DNA from: Pandoraea sputorum
GTDB taxonomy: Bacteria; Pseudomonadota; Gammaproteobacteria; Burkholderiales; Burkholderiaceae
Assembly: GCF_000814845.2 (NCBI RefSeq)
Contig: NZ_CP010431.2
Location: forward strand, 2,046,001-2,110,000
Reading direction: 5' to 3'
Length of the DNA stretch: 64,000 nucleotides
This document shows, one piece after another, positions 1 through 7,660 of the stretch (the first letter of the stretch is position 1; every line of letters starts with the position of its first letter). A model generated the notes under the pieces. It did no database searches. It worked only from the letters and a program-made list of their open reading frames with translations, and was not told the DNA's origin. The position numbers and the translations under genes are program-made.

Positions 1-432
1 TGCGACCCATGCCGTATTCATGATCTGCGACGTGGTCGACGTGGGATTACAGTACTTGCCGACGGCCACCGCCAGGTCCATCACGCTCGACAACGATGCG
101 ACTGCGGCCGTACTCAATGTAATCTTGTGCGCGCTGGAAAGCGTGCTGCTCTCATACGTTTCCTTCACCATATTCAGACTGGCGGCACCCAGCGCGCTGA
201 TGCTCAGTGCAGCGTTGCTGACGTGATGCATCAACGCGGTAAAGCGACCGACCGTGGGCGGCGACGGCGCCATTTCACTCAATGAACTCGAAAATTCGGA
301 AAGGCGGTTAAGGGCTTTTGCAGCGTCGTTTCGCACGGCGGCGTTGTCCCCGCCTGGCAAAGGAATGCCACCGGCGTAGGTGTTCGAAACGTTGGCTTGT
401 GTGACGTATGTGTTCGTTTGTGTACTTGGCAT
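1..432 (-). CDS. Partial putative type III secretion substrate or translocator
   Basis: This reading frame has no stop before the left edge, so only the first 144 residues are visible. It starts at ATG 432 (MPSTQTNTYVTQ). The N terminus is rich in Ser, Thr and Asn, with no signal peptide, as in type III secreted proteins. A helical, mildly hydrophobic stretch lies at about residues 62-125. It follows the SycD/LcrH-like chaperone gene by 38 bases on the same strand. Class II chaperone genes usually sit next to the translocator they bind. The sequence was not recognised as a named family, so the role is inferred from context. It could also be a needle-tip or filament protein. Confidence 0.5.
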   Translation of the reverse strand, partial: MPSTQTNTYVTQANVSNTYAGGIPLPGGDNAAVRNDAAKALNRLSEFSSSLSEMAPSPPTVGRFTALMHHVSNAALSISALGAASLNMVKETYESSTLSSAHKITLSTAAVASLSSVMDLAVAVGKYCNPTSTTSQIMNTAWVA

Positions 433-470
433 CGACTTGAGGGGGGAAGGGTGTTGAAAGAGCCAGGGAA

Positions 471-944
471 TCAGAGGGCGTCCAGCAGGCGCGTCAAACG
501 CGCGCGCAGGTCGGTGTTGTCGTGGATGCAGCGGGCCATGTCCAGCGCGTCGGTCGCCATCTCGCGCGCGGTTTGTGGGTCGCCCGTGCGTTGCATGCAG
601 ATCGCGGCGAAGTAGAGTGGCTCCGGATTGCCGTATTCGCGGGAGATCGCCACCATCAGTGGCGCAATCGCCTGCTCGAAATCGCCGAGCTGGCAAAGCA
701 CATAGCCGAATGCCTTGTACGCGGCGGTGTGATCGGGAAGCGCGCGGCAAATCGAGGCGAACGCGCGTGCGGCCCCCTCCAGATCGTTCGAGGCGTACAG
801 GGCGTACGCATGCGCGAGCGCTTGCGAATCCACCGCGCCGTTGATACGGGGTGTCGGTGCAGGCGACGACAAGGCACGCGTTCGATGATGGACGGTGGCA
901 CCGGCAGAGATGACTGACGGGGGGGAAAGGGAGGGTCTCGTCAT
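471..944 (-). CDS. SycD/LcrH-family type III secretion chaperone (TPR)
   Basis: The product is 157 residues. Helical repeats from about residue 45 to 150 match the tetratricopeptide layout of class II chaperones, including the LYASNDLEGAARAFASIC and KAFGYVLCQLGDFEQAI segments. Such proteins hold hydrophobic translocators in the cytoplasm before export. The start at 944 was chosen because an AAAGGA ribosome site lies about 9 bases upstream. A longer frame to 1052 lacks such a site and its extra residues look non-native. The N-terminal 35 residues are Pro/Ser rich and probably disordered. The next gene downstream is probably its client. Confidence 0.75.
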   Translation of the reverse strand: MTRPSLSPPSVISAGATVHHRTRALSSPAPTPRINGAVDSQALAHAYALYASNDLEGAARAFASICRALPDHTAAYKAFGYVLCQLGDFEQAIAPLMVAISREYGNPEPLYFAAICMQRTGDPQTAREMATDALDMARCIHDNTDLRARLTRLLDAL

Positions 945-1256
945 GGCGTCGTTCCTTTCAAAGGCGACCGCGTCATTGCGATCGTCCGTAATATGCGGCG
1001 AGCCAAAACGGCGGGCTGTTGCCCCGGGACAATCAATGTCGAGAAGTCGCAAGCGCGGCGTCGGGTTGGGGCGCAGCCTATGAGGGCACGCTGCTCATGG
1101 ACCAAAGTGGGCTGCGTTGGGATAAGCACGAGGAACTGCCTGATGGCGCAGGATTGCGGTCGTGGGGCACGACCGTACCGGTGTCGGCGCACGGGATTGT
1201 GTCTTGCCAGCGGGGCAAGAGTCGCGCGAACATGTCCCGTTCCCACAGGAGGCTGC
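945..1256. other. Intergenic region between divergent chaperone and alaX genes
   Basis: About 310 bases separate the minus-strand chaperone gene from the plus-strand editing protein gene. Only the two ribosome-binding sites were recognised. No convincing -35/-10 pair, terminator or RNA was seen. It is the likely boundary between the type III secretion locus and core genes. Confidence 0.4.
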
Positions 1257-1988
1257 ATGACAACCGAAGCGCTGTTCCGACAAGACGCCTATTTGCGCCA
1301 ATGCGAGGCGCGCATCACGCATATCGACGAGACGGGCATCATGCTCGATCGCACGGTTTTCTATCCGCTCGGTGGTGGGCAAGCCGGTGACGCCGGTGCA
1401 TTCGTGCTTGCCGACGGTACGCGCCTGACGATCGCCGACACCCGCAAATCGAAGCACGAAGGCGCGACGCCCGACGATGCCGTGCACGTACCCGCCGAAG
1501 GGCAGAGCCACTTGCTTGCCGGACTGTCGGTCGGCGATGTCGTTCAAGCGGAAATCGACTGGGAGCGGCGCTTTCGTCATATGCGATTTCATACCGCGTC
1601 GCACCTGATGTGCGCCGTGCTGCCGCACCCGGTCGACGGATGCAGCATCACCACGGAATACGCGCGGCTCGACTTCGTGACGAACGAACCGATTGAGCGC
1701 GAGACGGTAGAGGCCGGATTGGCGGCGCTGGTGGCAGCGGCACGTCCTGTGGCGATCGACAGCATCAGCGACGAGGAGATGGCGGAGCGTCCTGAACTCG
1801 TGCGCACGATGAGCGTGAAGCCGCCGGTCGGGCTGGGACGTGTGCGACTCGTGCGTATCGAGGGCATCGACTTGCAGCCTTGCGGCGGCACGCACGTGGG
1901 CAACACGGCGGAGATCGGCGCATTGCGCGTGTCGAAGATCGAGAAGAAGACGTCGCGCACCCGTCGGGTGGTGTTGGCATTCGCCTGA
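1257..1988 (+). CDS. Alanyl-tRNA editing protein (AlaX family)
   Basis: The 243-residue protein resembles the free-standing editing domain of alanyl-tRNA synthetase, which hydrolyses Ser-tRNA(Ala) or Gly-tRNA(Ala) in the cytoplasm. Zinc ligands are visible: HTASH at residues 112-116, and Cys209 and His213 in CGGTH. The glycine-rich YPLGGGQAGD segment typical of AlaX lies near residue 36. An AGGAGG sequence ends 4 bases before ATG 1257, which fixes the start; the open frame continues upstream to 993 without another good site. It is on the same strand as the DUF924 gene, 47 bases apart, and may be co-transcribed with it. Confidence 0.88.
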   Translation: MTTEALFRQDAYLRQCEARITHIDETGIMLDRTVFYPLGGGQAGDAGAFVLADGTRLTIADTRKSKHEGATPDDAVHVPAEGQSHLLAGLSVGDVVQAEIDWERRFRHMRFHTASHLMCAVLPHPVDGCSITTEYARLDFVTNEPIERETVEAGLAALVAAARPVAIDSISDEEMAERPELVRTMSVKPPVGLGRVRLVRIEGIDLQPCGGTHVGNTAEIGALRVSKIEKKTSRTRRVVLAFA

Positions 1989-2035
1989 GTCTGGCATTAT
2001 CGGGTGATCTCCCAACGCTTACCTCAGGATTCTCG

Positions 2036-2656
2036 ATGGCGACTCCGGCAGCAGACATTCTTTCGCAAATCCAACCGTTGCAACCCTGGCAGGCGGTGCT
2101 GGACTTCTGGTTCGGCACGCCTGACGCCGAGGTCTATGGGATGGCCCGTCCCGAGTGGTTCCGTAAATCGGATGCCTTCGACGAGGAGATTCGTACACGC
2201 TTCGGTGAGATCCACGCGCAGGCGATTGCCGGGGCGTTGAGCGATTGGGCGCAAACGCCGCTCGGTGCTTGTGCGCTGATCGTGGTGCTCGATCAGTTCT
2301 CACGTAACTTGTTCCGGCATCGTGGCGAAGCGTTCGCGGGAGACGCGCAGGCGCTGGCGGTGGCGCGTCGTCTCGTGGACGCGGGTGACGATCAGCGGCT
2401 GCCGACTGCGCAGCATCGCGTGTTCGTCTATCTGCCGTTCGAACACGACGAGTCGCTCGAAAGCCAGCACATGTCGCTGGCGCTATATGAGCAACTGGCG
2501 CAAACGTCGGGCCTCGTCGACAACCTGGATTACGCACGCAGGCATGCCGTCATCATCGAGCGATTCGGTCGATATCCGCACCGTAATGCGGCGTTGGGAC
2601 GCGACTCGACGCCGGAGGAAATCGCTTTCCTCAAGGAGCCGGGGTCGTCGTTCTGA
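2036..2656 (+). CDS. DUF924 family protein
   Basis: The 206-residue protein has the marks of DUF924: LDFWFG near residue 22, the LDQFSRNLFR segment, and YLPFEHDESL. The family is predicted to be all-helical and TPR-like, and its function is not known. The start at ATG 2036 gives the usual N terminus just before the WFG motif; the frame upstream overlaps alaX and is not typical of the family. It lies directly downstream of alaX on the same strand and converges on the DUF2062 gene. Confidence 0.85.
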   Translation: MATPAADILSQIQPLQPWQAVLDFWFGTPDAEVYGMARPEWFRKSDAFDEEIRTRFGEIHAQAIAGALSDWAQTPLGACALIVVLDQFSRNLFRHRGEAFAGDAQALAVARRLVDAGDDQRLPTAQHRVFVYLPFEHDESLESQHMSLALYEQLAQTSGLVDNLDYARRHAVIIERFGRYPHRNAALGRDSTPEEIAFLKEPGSSF

Positions 2657-2680
2657 TCTGCTGAGGTGGGGGACGTGCAG

Positions 2681-3253
2681 TCAGTCGCGCGGCGGGTTCC
2701 TCACCGCTGCATTGGCTGCCGAGGTGGGTGAAGTCACCGGCGTTGCCGGTTGACGTTGTTGGTGCCACCGGATCGAGAGGAAGCCGATGACGTACGCCAG
2801 CGCACCACCCACGACGGCAAAGGCAGCCAGACCGATGCCGAGATGCAACGTTGCGGTGCCGAAGTCGAAATTCAGTAATTGCGCCCAGAAGCTCTCACCG
2901 GCCTGGGTGGCCGCCGCGACAGTCGCCTCGATCTCTGCCTTGGGGGACCAATCGAGCATCCACCGGCCGACGTGATGCGCCCCGAAATAGACGAACGGCA
3001 CTGTGAGCGGATTGGTAATCAGCGTGCCCATCGTCGCCAGAAAGAGATTCCCGCGCAGAAGGGCTGCCACGAGAATCGCCACCGGCATTTGCGCCACCGG
3101 AATCAGAAACCCGAAAAAGACGCCGCACGCCAGTCCGATGGCCACGCCACGCGGTGTGGCTTGCCACAGACTGCGGCGCAACAGTAGGCCTGCATGCGGA
3201 CGCAGCCAACGGGATCGCAGCAGCCGCATCGGGCGGAGCATCTTTAACATCAT
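2681..3253 (-). CDS. DUF2062 membrane protein
   Basis: The 190-residue protein has an N-terminal basic stretch. It then has two hydrophobic segments around residues 37-80 (GVFFGFLIPVAQMP, LVAALLRGNLFLATMGTLITNPLT) and a third near residues 138-160. The RGNxxxxxxxTxxxNPLT pattern is characteristic of DUF2062, a small inner-membrane family of unknown function. Two adjacent ATG codons, at 3253 and 3250, are possible starts and neither has a strong ribosome site. It is the last gene of the minus-strand TetR-LOG-DUF2062 series. Confidence 0.8.
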   Translation of the reverse strand: MMLKMLRPMRLLRSRWLRPHAGLLLRRSLWQATPRGVAIGLACGVFFGFLIPVAQMPVAILVAALLRGNLFLATMGTLITNPLTVPFVYFGAHHVGRWMLDWSPKAEIEATVAAATQAGESFWAQLLNFDFGTATLHLGIGLAAFAVVGGALAYVIGFLSIRWHQQRQPATPVTSPTSAANAAVRNPPRD

Positions 3254-3489
3254 GGGTAGGTTGCTCGTCGGATGGTGTTGACCCAGGCGGGCAGAAAGGT
3301 GGGTGCATACGCAAAGGTCCGCATGCAACGGATGTCTGAGTGTCGGAGACGTCGAGAGTTCAATCGCGCCATTGCGCCATTTAGCGCGCGATGAGGCTGC
3401 CGTAGGGGCGGGGAGATGATGAGGAGGTGCAGGTGCTGCGCGACGGCCATGCCGCGCAGCGATGCAGCGAAAGGCAACGAGACGGCGAC

Positions 3490-4086
3490 TTAAATCTGCG
3501 TGCGCTGATGCGCCCAGCGATCGACCTGCGACGGCTTGAAGTGACGCATCGTCTCCAACAACGATTCCGGCGATGCGGCAATCTGCAACTGATCGAGTTG
3601 CGGTGCCTTGAGGAACTGTTCGGTCACCATCGACTTGAGGAACACCAGCAGCGGATCGTAGTAGTTCTCGACGTTGAGCAAGCCAATCGGTTTCGCGTGG
3701 TAGCCGATTTGCAGCCAGGTGAAAACTTCGAACAGCTCTTCGCACGTACCGATGCCGCCGGGCATCGCGATGAAGGCGTCCGAGAGATCGGCCATCATCT
3801 GCTTGCGCTGATGCATGTTCTCGACGACGTGCAATTCCGTGAGCCCGGTATGGCCCACTTCCTTTTCCATCAATGCCTTCGGAATGATGCCGATGACGTT
3901 GCCGCCATGCGCGAGCACGGCGTCGGCAATGATGCCCATCAGGCCGACCTTGCCGCCGCCGTACACGAGACGGATGCCAGCTTCGGCCATGCGACGGCCC
4001 AGATCACGGGCGGCGTCTGCGTACTCGGGGCGAGCGCCGGTCGCGGCCCCGCAGTAGATGCAAATGGATTTGACTTCCGACGACAT
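3490..4086 (-). CDS. LOG family protein (TIGR00730)
   Basis: The 198-residue protein has a Rossmann-like fold and the family signature MPGGIGTCEELFE, with the YGGGKVGLMG loop before it. Family members are nucleotide 5'-monophosphate phosphoribohydrolases, the LONELY GUY cytokinin-activating type, and many bacterial members act on AMP. The protein is cytosolic with no signal peptide. The start at 4086 lies 3 bases after the stop of the TetR gene, and a GGGAG sequence sits within the end of that gene, so the two are almost certainly co-transcribed. The physiological substrate here is not known. Confidence 0.87.
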   Translation of the reverse strand: MSSEVKSICIYCGAATGARPEYADAARDLGRRMAEAGIRLVYGGGKVGLMGIIADAVLAHGGNVIGIIPKALMEKEVGHTGLTELHVVENMHQRKQMMADLSDAFIAMPGGIGTCEELFEVFTWLQIGYHAKPIGLLNVENYYDPLLVFLKSMVTEQFLKAPQLDQLQIAASPESLLETMRHFKPSQVDRWAHQRTQI

Positions 4087-4089
4087 GCC

Positions 4090-4758
4090 TTACTGAACTC
4101 CCTTGGACGATGATTCCCGGGCCATCTTGTCATACAGCTCGCGCGACTTGCCCTTGAGGTAGGGCGCCATCTGCGAAAGGATGTGATAGCTCGATTGATG
4201 CAGTCCCGCGCCGATTTCTTCGGGGTCGTTGTACTTGCGCGGGTTCATCACGAATTGATAGGACAACCAGTACGTGGACAACACCACCATATTGGTGGTC
4301 ACGATCTCGATCTGCTCCGGCGTGATTTCCATTTCGCCATCGGCCAGGAGCAGGTCGCACATCTCGCGTGCAAAGCGCTTCTTGTGGCCGACGATCTGCT
4401 TGAAATGCGTCTCCAGCGTGCGGTTACGCGCGAGCAGATCGTTGAGGTCGCGATAAAGGAAACGGAAACGCCACAGAAATTCGGACATGTATTGCAGGTA
4501 CGTCCAGACTTCGTCGAGCGTGGGTTTGTGATCATCGGGCAGCCGCAGGCGACGTTCGATTTCCTGCTCGAACTGCGCAAAGATGCTGTTGATGATGTCG
4601 TCTTTGTTGCGGAAGTGATAGTACAGATTGCCCGGGCTGATTTTCATTTCCTCGGCAATCGTAGTGGTGGTGACGTTCGGTTCGCCGATTTCGTTGAAGA
4701 GTCGCAGGGACACTTCGAGAATTCGTTCGCGGGTTCGGCGTGGCGGCTTTGCTTCCAT
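4090..4758 (-). CDS. TetR/AcrR family transcriptional regulator
   Basis: The 222-residue protein has a TetR helix-turn-helix at residues 10-55, where TIAEEMKISPGNLYYHFRNKDDI is the recognition region. The C-terminal helical domain resembles TetR_C_33-type proteins rich in aromatic residues (YMSEFLWRFRFLYRDL). It probably represses its own operon and senses a hydrophobic ligand, which is not known. It is followed 3 bases later by the LOG gene. The divergent partner is uncertain, because the next gene upstream, dgkA, is on the same strand. Confidence 0.87.
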   Translation of the reverse strand: MEAKPPRRTRERILEVSLRLFNEIGEPNVTTTTIAEEMKISPGNLYYHFRNKDDIINSIFAQFEQEIERRLRLPDDHKPTLDEVWTYLQYMSEFLWRFRFLYRDLNDLLARNRTLETHFKQIVGHKKRFAREMCDLLLADGEMEITPEQIEIVTTNMVVLSTYWLSYQFVMNPRKYNDPEEIGAGLHQSSYHILSQMAPYLKGKSRELYDKMARESSSKGVQ

Positions 4759-4899
4759 GTCTGTCGGCCCCGGTTAGCGGCAAGCTCGGCGAAGGAGGTT
4801 CTCCGCTTGCGTTTATGAGTTGAGTATTGGGTATACGGCGAACGATTATACCCGGCAGCCCGACGCTGCCAAGCCTGCAACCCGGGGCGACGGGCGATA

Positions 4900-5334
4900 T
4901 CAGAAAAATGCCGTACGTACGAGCGCCACAATGACCGGGCCGGCGAGCGAGACCCAGGTGAGAAGACACAGGCCGAGTGCGACCAGCACGGCGGCGCTGC
5001 CGAAATCCTTCGCGCGCTTGGACAGTTCGTGCCGTTCGAGCGAAATACGGTCGATGGCGGCTTCGATGCTCGAATTGATCAGCTCGATGATGAGCACGAG
5101 CAGGATCGAGCCGATCAGCAGGACGCGCTCGACGGCCGTGACCGGCAGGAAAATGGCAGCGGGCAGGAGAATGGCGGCGAGCGCGAGTTCCTGACGGAAG
5201 GCGCTCTCCTCGAACACGGCAAACTTGAATCCGGACAGCGAATACTTCAGGGCTCGCCAGGCGCGCATGACGCCCCGGTTGCCTTTGTACGGATTCGGTT
5301 GTTTGTCGCGTGGCGGCGGGTGATCGATGAACAA
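4900..5334 (-). CDS. dgkA: Diacylglycerol kinase
   Basis: The 144-residue protein matches the small trimeric integral-membrane kinase that phosphorylates diacylglycerol to phosphatidic acid with ATP. Key segments are ESAFRQELALA near residue 43, the active-site signature LLIIELINSSIEAAIDR near residues 79-95 (here ending ELINSSIEAAIDRIS), and KDFGSAAV. Three membrane helices are visible. The start is TTG at 5334: an in-frame TGA lies only two codons upstream, and the conserved NPYKGNRG part must be included. It lies 38 bases after the glycosyltransferase gene and is probably the last gene of the phosphoesterase-glycosyltransferase operon. Confidence 0.92.
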   Translation of the reverse strand: MFIDHPPPRDKQPNPYKGNRGVMRAWRALKYSLSGFKFAVFEESAFRQELALAAILLPAAIFLPVTAVERVLLIGSILLVLIIELINSSIEAAIDRISLERHELSKRAKDFGSAAVLVALGLCLLTWVSLAGPVIVALVRTAFF

Positions 5335-5372
5335 GCGTCAGGTTCCTCGCCGCAACGGGCTCTGGAGGTGGA

Positions 5373-6407
5373 TCAGACCGCGGGCGCGAGCGACGGCTCG
5401 GGCTTGCGCGGATGCAGATGCGAGGCGAATTCTTCAGAGGCCGCCTGCCACGAGAAGCGCTCGGCCCAGGCACGTGCGCTCGCTCGCGAGACCTTTAGGG
5501 CGTCCAGACACGCCTCGCGCAAATCCTCACGCAGTGCGCCGCCGTCGCCCTCGGGGCAACCGGCGAACACATCGACCGGCCCGGTTACCGGATAGGCCGC
5601 CACCGGCAGGCCGCACGCCATCGCTTCGAGCAACACCAGACCGAACGTATCGGTGCGGCTCGGGAACACGAAGACGTCTGCCGATGCGTAGACCTTCGCC
5701 AGTTCAGGCTGCGAGAGCATGCCGAGATAGTTCACATCGGGGTAGCGCGAGCGAAGCTCGGCCAGTTGCGGCCCCTCGCCTGCAACCCATTTCGAGCCAG
5801 GCAAATCCAGCTTCAGGAAGGCTTCGATGTTCTTCTCCACGGCAACGCGCCCTACGTAGAGGAAAATCGGATGTGCTGAATTTAGCACATGTGCTTCCTG
5901 CACACGGAAGATGTCGAGATCGACGCCGCGCGTCCACAACACTACGTTGTCGAAGCCGTTCGCTTCGAGGTCGCGTTTGACGACCGGCGTGGGAGCCATG
6001 ACCGCACGCGAGGGTTTGTGAAACCAACGCAGGAAGCGGTAGGTGGCGGAGAGCGGGAAGCCGAAGCGAGCCTGCACGTATTCCGGGAAACGCGTGTGAT
6101 AGGCAGTGGTGAACGGGAAACCGTTACGCACCGCCCACTTGCGGGCTGCCATGCCCAGCGGGCCTTCGGTGGCGATGTGCAGGGCGTCCGGGGCGAAGTC
6201 TTCGATGCGGCGTCCGACGCGTCCGCCCGCGAAGAACGCGAGACGGATTTCGGGATACGTCGGGCACGGAATCGTGCGGAATTCCTGCGGCGTGAGCAGC
6301 TCGACACGATGGCCGGCCGCTTCGAGCTGAGCGCGCGTGTTTTTCAACGTGCGGACCACGCCGTTAATCTGCGGATCCCAGGCGTCGGTGACGATCATGA
6401 TTTTCAT
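5373..6407 (-). CDS. GT4 family glycosyltransferase (Agt-like candidate)
   Basis: The 344-residue protein has the GT-B layout. The N-terminal domain begins MKIMIVTDAWDPQINGVVRT. The C-terminal domain carries the sugar-nucleotide site (FLYVGRVAVEKN) and the E-x7-E motif within SRTDTFGLVLLEAMACGLPV. AAGGAG lies 6 bases before ATG 6407. Annotations for such proteins are usually alpha-mannosyltransferase or Agt, which glycosylates diacylglycerol. It sits between a calcineurin-like phosphoesterase and diacylglycerol kinase on the same strand. That order suggests glycolipid synthesis from diacylglycerol, but the donor and acceptor cannot be read from sequence. Confidence 0.85.
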   Translation of the reverse strand: MKIMIVTDAWDPQINGVVRTLKNTRAQLEAAGHRVELLTPQEFRTIPCPTYPEIRLAFFAGGRVGRRIEDFAPDALHIATEGPLGMAARKWAVRNGFPFTTAYHTRFPEYVQARFGFPLSATYRFLRWFHKPSRAVMAPTPVVKRDLEANGFDNVVLWTRGVDLDIFRVQEAHVLNSAHPIFLYVGRVAVEKNIEAFLKLDLPGSKWVAGEGPQLAELRSRYPDVNYLGMLSQPELAKVYASADVFVFPSRTDTFGLVLLEAMACGLPVAAYPVTGPVDVFAGCPEGDGGALREDLREACLDALKVSRASARAWAERFSWQAASEEFASHLHPRKPEPSLAPAV

Positions 6408-6535
6408 CGGGCGCTCCTTCGCGCGTTTGGCGCGGGTGGAATGACACGCGCAATCGCGCGTGAAGTGAAGCGCATGTCGGGCGGTGTTCGGCCGTCCGTG
6501 CGCAGGTTGAGTTCGGCGTTTCGCGGGCCGCCGTG

Positions 6536-7492
6536 TCAGGCGCTGACTGGCGTGGCCTTCACGCTCTCACGCGTATTGCGCTTCTGCGTCCAGTAGATGA
6601 TCTTCAGCTCGCCTTCGGTCGTCTCGACGAGCGCAGACAGGCTTTCGACCCAGTCACCGTCGTTGCAATACAGCAGCCCGTCGATCTCGCGGATTTCCGG
6701 CTTGTGGATGTGCCCGCAGACCACGCCGTCACAACCGCGGCGGCGCGCTTCGTCGGCCATCACGTTCTCGAACGCAGAAATGAAATTCACGGCGTTCTTC
6801 ACTTGATGCTTCAGATACTGAGAGAGCGACCAGTACGGGAAGCCGAAGCGCGTGCGCACGCGGTTGAACCAGCGGTTGAGCAGCAGCGTGAGCGTGTAAA
6901 GCGAGTCGCCCAGATAAGCGAGCCACTTGGCGTGTTGAATCACGCCGTCGAACAGATCGCCGTGGGTGATCCACAGACGCTTGCCCGAGAGCGTTGTGTG
7001 AAACGCTTCGTCGCGCACTGCGATGTCGCCGAACGCCAGCCCGCAGAACTGACGTGCCGCTTCGTCGTGATTACCCGGCACGTAGATGACCTGCGTGCCC
7101 TTGCGCGCGCGCCGCAGCATTTTCTGCACGACGTCGTTGTGCGCCTGAGGCCAGTGCCAGCCCTTGCGCAAATGCCAACCGTCGATGATGTCGCCCACGA
7201 GATACAGGTAATCCGACTCGTGATGCCGCAGGAAGTCGAGCAGATATTCTGCCTGGCAGCCTTGCGTGCCGAGGTGGATGTCCGAGAGCCAGATGGTGCG
7301 GTAGCGGGTGATACCTTCGGGCGGCGGGTCGAGCGGATCGGGGGTGTCCGGCGGCAGGTCGATGATGGAGGGCGGTGTGGCGGGAGGGCTGGCGGGCGGG
7401 GAGGCGGGGCGGCCCGGCGGGGTATCTGCGAAGTGACCGGCGCGAGCCGAAGGCGTTGGGATCGGCAGATCGAAAGTGGGTGTCGTCGTCAT
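6536..7492 (-). CDS. Calcineurin-like phosphoesterase (LpxH/PlcP type)
   Basis: The protein is 318 residues from ATG 7492. All metallophosphoesterase motifs are present in order: LSDIHLG, GDIIDGWH, PGNHDE, THGD and GHIHKPE. About 60 residues of Pro-rich, low-complexity sequence precede the domain, so it is longer than classical LpxH, which is about 240 residues. Automatic annotation would say UDP-2,3-diacylglucosamine diphosphatase. PlcP, a PhoB-controlled phospholipase C of the same superfamily paired with the glycosyltransferase Agt, fits the neighbourhood better. A longer start at 7534 is possible but has no good ribosome site. Confidence 0.82.
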   Translation of the reverse strand: MTTTPTFDLPIPTPSARAGHFADTPPGRPASPPASPPATPPSIIDLPPDTPDPLDPPPEGITRYRTIWLSDIHLGTQGCQAEYLLDFLRHHESDYLYLVGDIIDGWHLRKGWHWPQAHNDVVQKMLRRARKGTQVIYVPGNHDEAARQFCGLAFGDIAVRDEAFHTTLSGKRLWITHGDLFDGVIQHAKWLAYLGDSLYTLTLLLNRWFNRVRTRFGFPYWSLSQYLKHQVKNAVNFISAFENVMADEARRRGCDGVVCGHIHKPEIREIDGLLYCNDGDWVESLSALVETTEGELKIIYWTQKRNTRESVKATPVSA

Positions 7493-7540
7493 AGCGGCTC
7501 GCACGTCGCGTTGAACATGCGAGCATTGCGCCATGCCTTC

Positions 7541-7558
7541 GTGAACGCACGATGACAG
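7541..7558 (-). promoter_or_regulatory. Pho-box-like sequence upstream of the phosphoesterase
   Basis: On the minus strand this reads CTGTCAT, 4 bases, then CGTTCAC. The first half is identical to the PhoB consensus half-site CTGTCAT and the second, at the correct 11-base phase, matches 4 of 7 positions. It ends about 49 bases before ATG 7492. The -10 element downstream is weak (CGCAAT). This is a motif match by eye and needs a matrix score. Confidence 0.45.
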
Positions 7559-7660
7559 TCATGCGTGTGTCGCGAAAGTGTCTTTTAGCGTCGTGCCGAT
7601 GCGACAGCATGCAGCGCATGCACCCATCGGGAGATGCCGGGCGGCATCGCCGTGCCTATG

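Noticed and set aside
6536..7492. Plain assignment as LpxH of lipid A synthesis
   Set aside because: Motifs allow it, but the extra N-terminal length and the glycosyltransferase-DgkA context make PlcP at least as likely, so no lpxH symbol was given.
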